This document shows positions 49,847 to 61,366 of a stretch of DNA of 64,000 bases, piece after piece; the first letter of the stretch is position 1, and each line of letters starts with the position of its first letter. Source of the stretch: Plantago ovata (lineage: Eukaryota; Streptophyta; Magnoliopsida; Lamiales; Plantaginaceae); the NCBI GenBank assembly GCA_028274465.1, contig CM051457.1, forward strand, positions 106,639,982 to 106,703,981, given 5' to 3'. Both the position numbers and the translations under genes were made by a program. The notes beneath the pieces were generated by a model that ran no database searches, was not told the DNA's origin, and was given only the letters and a program-made list of their open reading frames with translations.

Positions 49847-50770
49847 CTACTGAACATCAGCTACAATTCCACTCCAAGATGCTATCTGAAAAGTACTTTT
49901 AAGACGACCGCAGACAACACATGCCAGTACTTTCCTGCAAACCAAAGTTGGATTATAAGAATTTATAATTCAAATGTAGGAAAACAGAATAAACACATAC
50001 ATGAAACAGTGCTAGATAGTATCTTTCCAATTTATCACAATTATAAGGATTTACAAGTAAATGCCAGGATAAAGTGAAATTTCACCTGTGGCTTCTAGTC
50101 AGCATGTCAATGAGGCGATCCGGACGCTCCTTGTGTTTGTTGCCCCCAAAACCTGTAGAACACATTATTAGATTACATACACATTGATGGCTGCAGACCT
50201 ATAGAAAATACATTCATACTCCAGATAAAGGAAAGTAAACCTCCAATTCAACATTTAGATTACATAAAGCAATTTCATAAAACAAACAATATGTATCTCC
50301 GTGAACCAGAATAGCAAATAACTGCATCCGCCTGAAAGAAAAATGAAATCCAGCCCATCACCTAAAGAGGAGCACACACCATACTTTACCGTACCATTTT
50401 ACCTCAATCCCATACACAGTTAAATAAGAAGCTCAACTTTGTTGAAAAAGGATCGTTATAGTACCTGATCCCAATCTTCGTCGTCTATGGTACCCTTTAT
50501 GTTTCTGAAAAACTCAGTCAATTGACCTCCCTTTTTTCTGTCGGCAAGTGATGAAGCAACTCCACCATATATTTCAACAGCTGGAATGCCACCCACCAGG
50601 TAAAATATTAACCATTGTTGCAGGAAAGAAAAGGAGGAAAATAAGGTCTGCAAAAATGAAAGTTAGAATGACAAGATACAAACATTACCTGGAAGAGTGA
50701 ATTCATATATTATTTGAAAACTAAATCAAAGTTCTTCTCGACAAGAGCCTCTGCAACTTCACATCTCCTC
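49847..50770 (-). pseudogene. C-terminal copy of a ZFYVE26 (spastizin)-like gene, broken
   Basis: Four exon pieces keep plant intron positions: 50770-50689 (RRCEVAEALVEKNFDL), 50580-50465 (AVEIYGGVASSLADRKKGGQ and NIKGTIDDEDWDQ), 50152-50086 (NKHKERPDRLIDML) and 49934-49847 (KVLACVVCGRLK). This is the conserved C-terminus of the very large plant protein annotated as zinc finger FYVE domain protein (Arabidopsis At2g25730, from memory). Lesions: a base loss near 50708, a deletion with frame change at the start of the third piece, and a stop where the family has Tyr after VADVQ (49847-49849). No upstream exons are present, so it is a partial gene copy. Confidence 0.65.
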
Positions 50771-51071
50771 CTATATTCACAATAAAAAATCCTAATTAGA
50801 TCTTGTGAAAGACTTGAAACTTGAAAGTTCCGAATGCAAATATGTCCATATATTACTTTTGGTATGCATTTAAGAGTTAAGACATTCAATAAAAATGGTT
50901 TGTGGATTATATTTTTAAAGGTAAATATTTTATTAGAGAGAAATGAACGGGATGTGCATCATTAGACATAAGAAAAACTAAGCTACTACAATCACTCAAA
51001 GAGTTACATGCAGTTGCATCAAACCTGCAAAGTAACAACCCCAAAAATCATTGAGAAATTTCCTATCCAGC
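50771..51071. other. AT-rich spacer
   Basis: No gene or repeat recognised. Confidence 0.4.
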
Positions 51072-51160
51072 TTAGAAACATCTATCGTTTCTCCCAATCC
51101 AAATGCACCAAATAACACAGCTTGGTATGAGATTCCACAATGAATGTAAGATTATATTGA
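51072..51160 (-). pseudogene. LINE C-terminal scrap
   Basis: The minus frame reads LWNLIPSCVIWCIWIGRNDR, the W..IP..I.W.IW.ERN.R motif that follows the zinc-binding domain in plant LINEs. About 25 codons only. Confidence 0.5.
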
Positions 51161-51290
51161 TAAAGTGGTAAGTGGGCAATAAAAAGTAAAGAGTGAGTAT
51201 TGATAAAGGAAATGAGATGCTTGTAAACAAGTGTCGTTTTTGGTCAAATAACAATTTTTGTAATGAAATGGAGGGAGTATTCACTAATAT
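51161..51290. repeat. Stowaway-like MITE end
   Basis: Ends in GAAATGGAGGGAGTA, the inverse of the TACTCCCTCC..TTC end of Stowaway elements. The other end is not clear, as it is probably truncated by or inserted into the LINE scrap. Confidence 0.4.
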
Positions 51291-51639
51291 AGACTCCAAA
51301 TCTGCAGATGGATCCCTTAGATGATAAGGATTTAATGCTAAATTGTAACCTTCTATGAAATTTTAAAGGTGACATAATTATGAAGTCCACAAAGCCAAGA
51401 CAATGGACTGAAATGGAACAAACACCACCACGAGTGTATTAAATTTTCTTAATTCTCCATGATAATTATGCCATGGCACATCAATATTTTGGTACGATTT
51501 ACGGCATCGCAGAAGATATAACTTGAGGAGCAGGAATATAATAAGCAGCAAAACCTGAATGTCTCAGGGTCATTTGGATTGCCGAAAAAGAGTGTTTCCA
51601 TTGGGGTCCCTCTGCATCACTGAAGCATCTCATAATATT

Positions 51640-52436
51640 TCACGAAGGTTGCTGCTTCTGCGGAATCTGTTTTCTCTTTATCCCCTCGTCAGGTAGCTCT
51701 TTGGAAGTCTCAGCGGGGTGCCCATTCTTCTGATTGGTTGCGTGTAGTTCCTATTTCTGGTTTGGGACAGACAATGAACGGGAGGACTTACATGTGTGTT
51801 CTGGGTTATCAACTTGGTGTTGTATTGTTTCCGGTGTCCTTGCCCTGCTCTACTTGCTCTCGGGTTTTTGATGGAGATGTATTTGGTGATCATTCAGTGT
51901 CATGTGCTGGGATGGTGGGTATCAAGCACCGACATAATCTCGTTCGGGACACTCTCTTAGATGTCTGTTTCCGGTCTGGCATTTCTGCTGGTAAGGAAGT
52001 GGATATTGGTTTGAGCGGCGGGAGTGACAGGTCCCTCCGTCCTGCAGATTTGCTCCTTTATGCTTGGGATAGGGGACAAGATGTGTGTGTGGATCTGACC
52101 GGGTCTTCCCCTTTGACCCGGTTTGGGTTGGTGGACTTTGTGCCTGGATGCGGTTACTGATGCTGCCAAGCGCAAGTGTGCGAAGTTTCGGGACTTGTGT
52201 GCAGCTAAGAGATATGGATTCCTTCCTTTCTCTTTCTCGGCACTAGGAGAGTTGGATGTTGATGCTGTTGAGTTGCTTGTTAGAGTTCGGGGTTTTGCTT
52301 TGGCTCAGGATACTGGAGCGTGTGCTGCTCATCATATTTTCCTTAGGATTAGTTTTGCTATTGCTAAGGGAGTGGGAGCCCAACTTGTTCTCGGTTGCCC
52401 ACTAATTTTGTGTAAACTTTCTTTGTTTTTGATTTA
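51640..52436 (+). pseudogene. retroelement C-terminal domain with PD-(D/E)XK-like signature
   Basis: Open from upstream of 51738 to 52160, then the next frame to 52436. Landmarks: SDWLRVVPISGLGQTMNGRT, three Cys pairs (CSTCSRVF, HSVSCAG), KHRHNLVRDTLLD, KEVDIGL, RPADLLLYAWD and VCVDLTGSSPL. After the frameshift at about 52145 come GFLPFSFSALGELD and ISFAIAKGVGAQ. The family recurs in plant genomes at the end of reverse-transcriptase ORFs. R.ADLLL plus VDLT is what a restriction-like endonuclease core would show (inference). The (AAT)n tail behind it fits the 3' end of a LINE-type insertion. Confidence 0.55.
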
Positions 52437-52473
52437 TTGAATTCCACATTATAATAATTAAAAAAATAAAAAT

Positions 52474-52474
52474 A

Positions 52475-52567
<93 letters not shown>
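52474..52567 (+). repeat. (AAT)n microsatellite, about 30 units
   Basis: Perfect for most of its length. It starts 38 bp after the retroelement ORF and probably grew from its 3' tail. Confidence 0.9.
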
Positions 52568-52568
<1 letters not shown>

Positions 52569-54309
52569 GAATTTTACATCCACTATCCCTACTAGACACT
52601 CTAATTACGTCTAACCCCCTCTTAGTCAATCTATTACATATGGGTCCAAAATCAGTTTCTTCCATTGACCAAACTAAATGGAAATTTAGACCAAACATGG
52701 TCTTAGCATTTTTATTGCAACTAGGCCCTTTATTTCTCCTTTTTAATTTCATTCCTCTTCCTTCCTTGTTCTTTATTCTTCCTTCCTTTTTTTTTTCTTT
52801 CATCTTCCCTTCTTCAGAACAGTGACCGGATGAAGTGACCGCATTTGCACTATTTCGACATTGGGGCGTTTAGGGTTTGCTTATGGTTATGACTTTCTTG
52901 TTCGATCGCACAAGACTTGCAATTGCAATGTGAGTGCATGCAGATTGTGTTTTTTAGCCAAAAACACGCACTACTAGTGATTAATAACATGTTAATCGTA
53001 TCCGAGAATAACTACACTTGCACATAAAAAGCCAAAGCCAAATCCAAGTTAAAGCTAGCTGCTTTAGTAATTAACCAGCTAGTGGAATTCGATTTCAACA
53101 GTATTTTATTGGTAATTTGTCTGTGGAAATGGATACAAACGCCGCTTTACAAAATTATTTAATCACTTCTTTGCTAATTAGTTGCAACTTGCAATATTGG
53201 TGTTTCTAGAAAGCTACAAAAGTCGTCGACAAAATAAAGGAAGCATTTTAACTTGTAAATCATTTCATTTGTATCTCTAATAATCATTTTGCACAAAGAG
53301 ATGATTATGTTGATGATCATATTGTCAATTATAGCAATCAATACAGATGTAGTGGAATGCACTTCAAATTCAAATATATTGTGCTAAATTTATTTACTAT
53401 GCACACCAATTACGAATTCCGTCATCTAATGCGTTAAATGTTTTAGATGATAAGTTAAATAGTGAAGAGATAAACCCAAAAATACAATCACCGTAAGGCA
53501 CAAGAATAGAATTACGATTTACGCAACATATATAAACATTATTAAAACCCAAGAATCCTGGTGTTTGACTCCTGATAAATTACTTGGTCTGTTCACAAAT
53601 CACAATCTTAATTTATTGGAGAAGGTCACCATCATCACAGGATTCAAGCTAGCTGTATTTGTTCTAAAGAACTGCATGGAATTCATGTGATAACAAAAAG
53701 AAAATGTTAAGTTGACCAAGATGTAATGCTTTGCACATACTTGAAGCTAGAATTTGAAATTCAACTTCTCTACAATTTTTGCACAACAGACAAACCAATT
53801 TTTTGCAATACTAAATTTGATCACAAACTTCCAACTAGGAAGTTGAAAGGGATCCCAACTGTCCTAATGATATAGGTCAACCCTTGACCCTCAACCACCT
53901 TTCACTTCTATACCCATTCACACATGACACACTGACATTGCCAATCTCAACAAACACACTACCTTCATACCAAATGCTTCCAACAAGAACAAATCTTGGA
54001 GGGTCATATCTGGAATGGTTGAATGTTCTTAAAATCCAAACTCAAGAACTCAATTTCAGATCATAATCGTAATGTACGTTCTAAAACAACTTAGATATCA
54101 TATATTCTGATCGTAAAATGTAGATCAAGTTCATGTGGGACCGAATATCCTTAAATGTATTCTGTTTCCCACATTGCTCACCAATCTCAATATCAATCCA
54201 TCCAAACAACACCAAATCCTTTTTGAAAGACCAAATCTAGGCTTAGATCTAGGCCAATAGACTAATGATTGAAGAGATTCTTTACAAAACAATGTTGTAT
54301 TAACATGAA
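52568..54309. other. 3' flank of the dioxygenase gene, otherwise empty
   Basis: No gene or repeat family recognised. CT-rich at 52720-52810. Confidence 0.4.
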
Positions 54310-55380
54310 CTACCTTCCATCTCCAGACTTCAAGAATGGACTTCCAACACCAACCCCTGCAAAATCCTTCACAGTAAACCCGACTTTCTCAAACCTTCCG
54401 ATTTCATTGCTCTCACGAAACTTCAAGTAGTCCGAGCAGATAAACGGCTGGTATATCCTTTTATTCTCTTTGCCTATGACATCTTCCGGTGCTGATATCA
54501 ATTTCTCATCCTCAAAGCACCAAAAGAACGCTAGAGAGAATCGGTTCAACCGTTTCTTCAAGACCACTCTATGCTCGGAAGACCGCACACGATCGTTGCT
54601 CCAAGCCTGCAACATGTCTCCAACGTTCACAACGAGCGTTCCTTCTCTTGGAACAATGTCCATCCACTTGTCGTCTTTCAATCTTACTTGTAGGCCTCCA
54701 ACGTCATCCTGGTACACGATCGTTAGGCAGCTCATGTCGGTATGCATTCCAAGACCCTCGGTTTCTTCGTATTCTATATCCTCAGGCGAGGTGTAGTTGT
54801 TTATCCTCAAGTATCCATGACAGTTCTTGAACTCGGTTTCATAGAATTTCGTCTCGTATCCTTCTCCAAGAGTCATTAATACAAACTTGAGGATAGTTTT
54901 GGATAATTCGGTCACTTTGCTCCCATATTCTTGCAGCACTTCACTATAACAAGGCCAAAGCGAATCAGGGATAATGAACTTAAGACAGAATAATCGGAAA
55001 AGAAAGTTTGCGAAAAAAGTCAGTAATTACCTGAATTCACAATCATGTTCTTCCAGGAGTGTGTCTGCGGAACTCTGAGCCGAGGGACCGAAGTCCGGTC
55101 CTGATACTCTTAGGCTCTCGAAGAAAGGCGATGCAATGAAATGAGGCGTGTAAGACTTGAGAGGCGAAAAGGGGCCTAATTTGAGTTTCCACTCAGCAGG
55201 GAGGCAGAACAGCTTGTTTGCCAGAGCATAGACTCTGTTGCAAAGATCTTTGGAGATTCCATGATTGATTATTTGGAAGAAACCGCATTCTCTGCAGGTT
55301 GCAGCAAGAGAGGATAAAGCAGATTGGTCTAAAGGATGAGAAACATCTAAAACAGGAAGTTCTATATGTTCTTGAACCAT
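54310..55380 (-). CDS. gibberellin 20-oxidase-like 2-oxoglutarate/Fe(II) dioxygenase
   Basis: Two exons, 55380-55031 and 54943-54310, join in frame over an 87 bp GT/AG intron (327 aa). The N-terminal DIOX_N part (IELPVLDVSHP, CRECGFFQIINHG) is complete. The jelly-roll core carries the iron ligands His 184 and Asp 186 (HTDMS) and His 241 (SSEHRVVL), and the 2-oxoglutarate pair Arg 251 and Ser 253 (RFS). The sequence follows the plant group called gibberellin 20-oxidase-like (HFIASPFFESLRVSGPDF, KNCHGYLRINNY), related to Arabidopsis At5g51310 from memory. It is shorter than and distinct from true GA20ox enzymes, so the substrate is unknown. The start at 55380 gives a normal N-terminus. No lesion seen. 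Confidence 0.9.
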
Positions 55381-56956
55381 GTTAATTCTGTAACAAGGAA
55401 ATGAAGGTTTGGTTAATTGTGAAATGAACCCTATTACAGGCCGTCAAGCCGCCTTGTTTGGAATGATTTATACAAGAGACAGACACACAAACTTGAAGCA
55501 CAAGTATAATCAACACATTGAGTAATATACTTAAACATATTCTTGTTAGTGAATTTTTAATATTTATACACATTATAGGAGGGATGTGACAGCTATATAC
55601 CTTCATAAGCAACCAATTATGGAAAGATGCTGTTACAGAAATACATGGGCCATACCTTAAGCTTGACATTCTTGATTCTTCCTGTGGTAATTAGTCTTGC
55701 TAACTTTTAAGCCCAACTTCGGTTTTTATCACCGTAAATTATCTTGTTGACTTGACCCTATTATGTTCAGTGGAGGATCAATGGTTACCTCTGGTCGTGT
55801 ATAACATTACTGGAGTTTTTGAGTTTGATAGAGTTAAACTGCCTAGTGGATCACAATAGTTTAGTGTGAACTTCATTAAGAAGAAAAGGGTAAGTTATGA
55901 ACTTTCAAGTTAAACCATTGACAGGTTAAAGGAGTTAATTCAGCATGACATGAAGTGATAACTTTCACTTTCAGGCCATAAAACGAGTATTCTTAACTTC
56001 GAAGTAACAGTGTATGTACATCATTGTTTAGCTGCACGATACACAGCAACGGATACACAACAAAGAAACAATACGTAGCAGGTAGGAACACTGATCTGAG
56101 TTCTTGAAAAATTTTAAGAAAATACTACCAACTACTAACACTGCTGCTGCACATATTCCAACATGATGTTGGGCACTTTAAACACAGTTGAGATTATATA
56201 ATCAGATCACTTCTCTCCGTAAAGAAATCACTTCTCTCCGTAAAGAAGTTCCAGGTTCAGGCCAGAATAGTTAAAGGCCAACTAATTTTACACATTGAAA
56301 CATAGATGGTTGTTAAAGAAACCACGTAGGTAGCGATGTACGGAGTCTACTGAAGATGATGACTGGAGCATGATAAATGCAGCAGAGTTTGTAGACAAGC
56401 TGGCTAGATTGAATGCGTAAGTCAAACACGTAGAAATGGACAATCAGACAAACTGTTAGATTCAAAAGTGCAAGTGACATTATATTACACACAGCTGGAA
56501 CAGAGCAACTAGTCATTTTAATTACTAAGGCCAGTGAAATAATCAATCACATGATGAACAATGTCAAATAGAACAAGAAGGGTACTTAATTCATTAATTA
56601 TTATTTTTCGCAATGTCTTCTTAATTAACTAAAATAATCACATGGAGATGATGAAAGCAGGTTCATGTAGCACAATGTACGTACGGACTCAGATATGAGC
56701 CAAAGTCCATGCGCGTGCATGTCGTTAGGGAATTGAATCGAGAAACATGTACACACAACAAACTTGGTGAACATGGAGAAATCAAGAAGCAATTGACATT
56801 GGACTCCAAGAGAGAGATGGATATTATTGAATACAAATTACCTCAGCCAATAACGTAGATTGACTACGGGATTCAGTGAACACCTACGTCAACCTGCAGA
56901 TTAACAAACACAGATAATATATCGAATTTAAAGCACATCGGAATATAAAGAAGAAC
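55381..56956. other. promoter side of the dioxygenase gene and spacer
   Basis: No gene found. A short direct repeat (ATCACTTCTCTCCGTAAAGAA) lies at 56204-56248. Confidence 0.4.
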
Positions 56957-57627
56957 CTGTGTTTGAAACTTTTCAAGCAGCTTTTGTAAGCTTGCTTGAT
57001 GCCCAGTCAAGGCAGAAAATCAACTAGAAAAGATCTTGTTCGTACAACGCTGTATACTCTCAATATCTATCCTAGTAAAACAACACTAGTCACCTATAAA
57101 GATTATATAGAAACCAATCTATCTATTCTACCTTCAATACGCTGTTAGAGGAGTCTAGAATATAAATTAGTGTAAAAGACACAAATAAAACTATAAACCT
57201 ATAGCTCTATAAACTCGAACGTTTAGCTCTTGTGTCGTATCTCTCTTCAATGTCGATTCTCTCATATATATAGTGGTAGAAAGGCTTGTTCGAAATCCTT
57301 TAGGAAACGCGTGAGTGAATCTGGACATGTAAACATCAGTCTTCTATTAGGAAACGACTTCTTCTTTGTTGAACTCTTTTTCCTTTTAGAACTTGATTTC
57401 CTTTTTGAGTTCTTCCTTGAATAAGTCTCTTTCTTCTTGAACTCTGACAATTCCCATAAGCTAATAAACTTCCTGCACAATTAAAACAACTACAGCTGTG
57501 GAACAATTAGTGTTAGAATAGGTAAAACAATAAAAGTCGGTTAAGTGCTCTGTTTCCAGTGATACGGGGTTGAGTGAACCTCCAGGTAAACCTATAGGTC
57601 AACCTCCGTAAAACAACGACACTTACA
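56957..57627 (-). mobile_element. LTR of a minus-strand retroelement
   Basis: On the minus strand it starts TGTAAGTGTCG at 57627, directly after a polypurine tract. It has a TATA-like ACTATATATATGAG at about 57270 and may end ..TTTCAAACACA at 56957. The far end is a guess from the TG..CA rule. Confidence 0.4.
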
Positions 57628-57644
57628 ATCTCCCCTTTTTTGCC
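57628..57644 (-). promoter_or_regulatory. polypurine tract
   Basis: The minus strand reads GGCAAAAAAGGGGAGAT directly before the LTR start. This position and composition are typical for the plus-strand primer of LTR retroelements. Confidence 0.55.
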
Positions 57645-57895
57645 TATTCTACACATCACTAAACCTGCACAGTTAGATCAATGAAACATAACTAATGCAT
57701 CACAACTAACTATAGCTTAGTACTTAAACACATCCAGAAATACTACTTAGCCTTAGGATTAAACTAATTGTCAGAATTATATTGCAATCAATTAGAGACT
57801 TCAAGGAACATTCTCCTTGGCAAAGAAAGATTGTTTAGAAGAAAAATCAAAAGAAATCAAAAGGATAAAAGTCTTCAGTCCATCTTCACAACACT
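57645..57895 (-). other. 3' untranslated stretch of the retroelement
   Basis: Sequence between the ORF end and the polypurine tract. AT-rich. Confidence 0.35.
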
Positions 57896-58747
57896 TCATA
57901 TAGACTTGGCCGGCTGTGGACTATCTCCCCCTAAATCTGCATCATCCCTTCTTCTCTTCCTTGATCTCCTGTGCTCTTCTCCCCCTTGAGGTGTAGATTC
58001 AGCAGAAAGAAACTCAGTACAGAGCCTCTTGAGAACATCCAACTCAGATTGCTTGACAGCAATGAGCAAATCAAATTGCTCAACAGAAGTCAGACTCCCA
58101 TACACAGAACCATAATCAATGGAGCCAGGAAAAGCAGTAGAAGTAGTAGGAATATCAGTAGCATCAGCACTTTGAAGAGGGTTGGGGTAAATCTCCGGTT
58201 CAACCTCTGGGTGAATCTCCAGATTCTCAGGAACTGCAGTAGGATCAACCCAAGGAAGATCATTACCAAGCTTGGTAAAATAAGTCCTCTGAGTAGTAAC
58301 AACCTCAGGAGCAGTCTTGATCATCCTATCTTGAGCCACAAACTTATGACCATCACTAGCAAGCATCCCACATATCAGTCGAGGATAGTGGAGCTTCACA
58401 ATTGTCCCTTTGGTCTTAACAGCAACCATATGCCTTAGAATCTGTAACCCCAAGTTAACAGGCAATCCCATCTTCAACTTGTAGAGAAAGCAAGCAAGTT
58501 CCTTAGAGAGCTGAGTTCGATTAGAGGATGGCAGCCAATTCGGATAGCAATGGTGAAGACAAGTGAGAAAGGGTGTAAGCTTTGCAACTGGTGGCTTCTT
58601 CTTCTTCTCAGGCCATGTAGTCATCTGGCCAGCAGTAATAGTAGAAATCACCTCATCCATGGAAGCAGATACCTCATGATCATCTACATTAGGAGCCTGC
58701 AAATAATCATTGATGAATTCTGGAGTAAAATCCACCAAAGTCTCCAT
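57896..58747 (-). CDS. putative plant transposon protein (Transposase_32-like ORF)
   Basis: A 283-codon open frame starting [12 protein letters not shown] helical central region ([47 protein letters not shown]) and [11 protein letters not shown] follow the pattern of the domain called putative plant transposon protein. A Pro/Glu-rich part comes next, then a coiled-coil-like stretch ([20 protein letters not shown]) and a basic tail (RRSRKRRR). The ORF ends 250 bp before a polypurine tract and LTR, so it is probably the last ORF of a retroelement or a captured domain in a non-autonomous one. No enzymatic motif was seen. Confidence 0.55.
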   Translation of the reverse strand: METLVDFTPEFINDYLQAPNVDDHEVSASMDEVISTITAGQMTTWPEKKKKPPVAKLTPFLTCLHHCYPNWLPSSNRTQLSKELACFLYKLKMGLPVNLGLQILRHMVAVKTKGTIVKLHYPRLICGMLASDGHKFVAQDRMIKTAPEVVTTQRTYFTKLGNDLPWVDPTAVPENLEIHPEVEPEIYPNPLQSADATDIPTTSTAFPGSIDYGSVYGSLTSVEQFDLLIAVKQSELDVLKRLCTEFLSAESTPQGGEEHRRSRKRRRDDADLGGDSPQPAKSI

Positions 58748-58865
58748 AAAGTAGGCTTGATCATATTTATTTCTCGGGTGATGGGATTTATTTCTCGGGT
58801 GTATATCCTTCTGCGGATTTCAAGAGATTGTATACTTGGAATAAATGAAAAAGAGAGATTGTATG

Positions 58866-59059
<194 letters not shown>

Positions 59060-59845
59060 CGTATTTGAATTTTCCATCTGTCAATCCGGATGCTCTGAAT
59101 GTTTGATTATTAATATACAATAATTTTCTCCTAAAAAAATATGATTATGATTTTTGCAAACGTTTTATTGATCTTTGATTCTCACAAGTAAATATATGGA
59201 ATTAATTTGTAATTCTCACAATCCTGATTCACTTCTAATTTCCAAAACCCCAACTTATGCCAGCAATGAAACTCATTACCTAAGCCTACAAATCTCAGCC
59301 TCTAAAACCTTAAGACAAATATTATTTTGTTATTGGTTATTTTGGATTAATTGTGTATTTGAATGCATGTTGTTACTTTACGAGGAGCAAGTTTGGTGTT
59401 ATAAATGAATATGGTTTTTATTTAACCATAAATTAACAATACAATTTTAAAATTAAAATTGTAAAACCAGATCAACAAAACTCATCAAAATGCAAGTTAA
59501 AAGCCACTCACACTCCACTAGAATGAAAGTGAGCTTCTTCCGATCAACTTAACCATGAGAAATTTCTGAAGTCGTAAAATGAGCATGATTGACAGGCTTA
59601 TGCCACGGTGGGCCTAATTTATAATGACAAAGAAATGGGTACACACGAAAATGTGAATTCAGTCAACACCCTTTCCTCTCAGCTTAAAACGTGGTCAAAT
59701 TTTGTAGCATGAAATAACAGTTTATTACTACCAATGAAATTCATAACCTACCGGACAAATCTCAGTTTCTTAAACCTCCAACGAAGAAGACAAATATTAT
59801 TTTGTCATCGGTTAATTTGGATTTCATGCTTGTTTTTCTGACTTA
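59060..59845. other. AT-rich spacer
   Basis: No gene. ATCTCAG..TCT.AAACCT..A..A.AAGACAAATATTATTTTGT occurs at about 59290-59330 and again at 59758-59808, a diverged duplication. Confidence 0.4.
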
Positions 59846-60053
59846 GGTTCTATTTGATTCGCCTGAAATTTTTTGAACTAAACTTAATAAGTTTGAACTG
59901 AACTTAATAAATCTGAACTGAACTGAACTAAACTTATTTGAAGTATAAGTTTTAACTAATCAAACCTGAACTGAACTGAATTTATCATAACTGAACTTAA
60001 TTATTCTGAACTGAACTTATTTTAACTGAAATTAAGGTGAAATGAACAAAACC
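59846..60053. mobile_element. Tourist-like MITE of the TGAACTGAACT family, 208 bp
   Basis: The ends GGTTCTATTTGATTCGCC and, inverted, GGTTTTGTTCATTTCACC are flanked by TTA at 59843-59845 and 60054-60056. The interior is built from CTGAACTGAACTTA-type units. Non-coding. Confidence 0.85.
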
Positions 60054-60056
60054 TTA

Positions 60057-61366
60057 GCATGGAGTTGTGTCTTCTCGTTCGGTTCTCTTTTTGCACTGTA
60101 TTGTGTAGAATGTATGTTGTTCTTATTTTATGAGGATACACCTACTAGAGTTAATAGGGTAAAAAGACAAGCATTTAGAAAAGAAAGTGCGGTTTGAGAT
60201 AGTTCGTGTGCACTCACTTTTGAGTAATTTGAAAAATACAAATACAAGAAAATTAAAACAAAGGTTGATCGAAAGACTTCCGATTTCTTAAATTGTTATG
60301 ATCATATTCATGCACAAATGAAAGAACTAAGTTAAAAAGATGCATGATGATATTAAAATATGTCCAAATCGTCTAAATATGTCTAAGACGAAATACAACG
60401 AACTTGGATCTATTACTACAAAAGTTCGTAAAGGACACAACTCCAGACCTGAAAGAGCCATGTGACAAGATAAGCCTTCGAATATCTTGGCAGTAAAGAG
60501 TTACGAAGAACAGAAGTCATATCTCGAGGATTACGCCATATTAAGATACGGATAGAGATACACTTCGATACTGGTATCTATAAGTACGAAAAATGTCATA
60601 TTACACTCTGAAAGTGTTAATATCGCTATTGGACTTACTAGGATTAGACTTGGTCCAAACCCATTAAAGTCAACATCAGTCCTACCATGTCCAGTTGTGT
60701 AGCTCAAAGATCAACACCTGGCACTATGTGATTGAACCGACTTATGAGCTATGAGCTTCTATAAATAGCACAATCCCTAAGAAGGAAAGATCACACATCA
60801 TGAACATATACTTGCCTCAGGTTCTATCACTCTCTCAGTGTGCACTACGTTATTCATATACAAGGTCGGAATGTCAACCACCCTCGAGTAAAGTCTTACA
60901 CTCCGATTTGACCATACCCCCACCCCCGCGTGCACGTTTATAGTGTTTATAAATAAATATTTGCCTTCGAATATGCAACATGGTAATTACTTGAAGATCC
61001 AAGGTAGATCCATTTCCAAAGAAGGTCACAAGTTCATCATTCAAAAGTGTCTCACCAGTTCTAGGGGAAAGTTCCACCCCATCAATACATTTACATTTTT
61101 ATTTGTTGACAGACCTACGTATCATATATAACATGTCAACACGTCTAATTATGATCCCGAAAACAAGAAGTAAAAATCGTATCGGAGAAACAATAGCTAC
61201 ACATGAAAACATATATGGACATAATGCAGCCTGTATAGGTTAGCTCAGCCTCTCAGCATAACTCTTTTACATTCCAAAAGGACCTAGAAGATGAAAATAT
61301 GTAATGTTCTTATGCAAGAACAAATCACAAATGCATGATGATGGGCATGTGTATAATCAGAATTTA
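60057..61366. other. spacer with possible solo-LTR remnant
   Basis: No gene. At 60760-60860 CTTCTATAAATAGCACAATC, followed by a stretch like a transcription start region, resembles the promoter part of a Gypsy-type LTR. The limits are not visible. Confidence 0.3.

Noticed and set aside
52402-52803. Minus-strand frame with a long run of Leu
   Set aside because: It is the (AAT)n microsatellite read in another direction.
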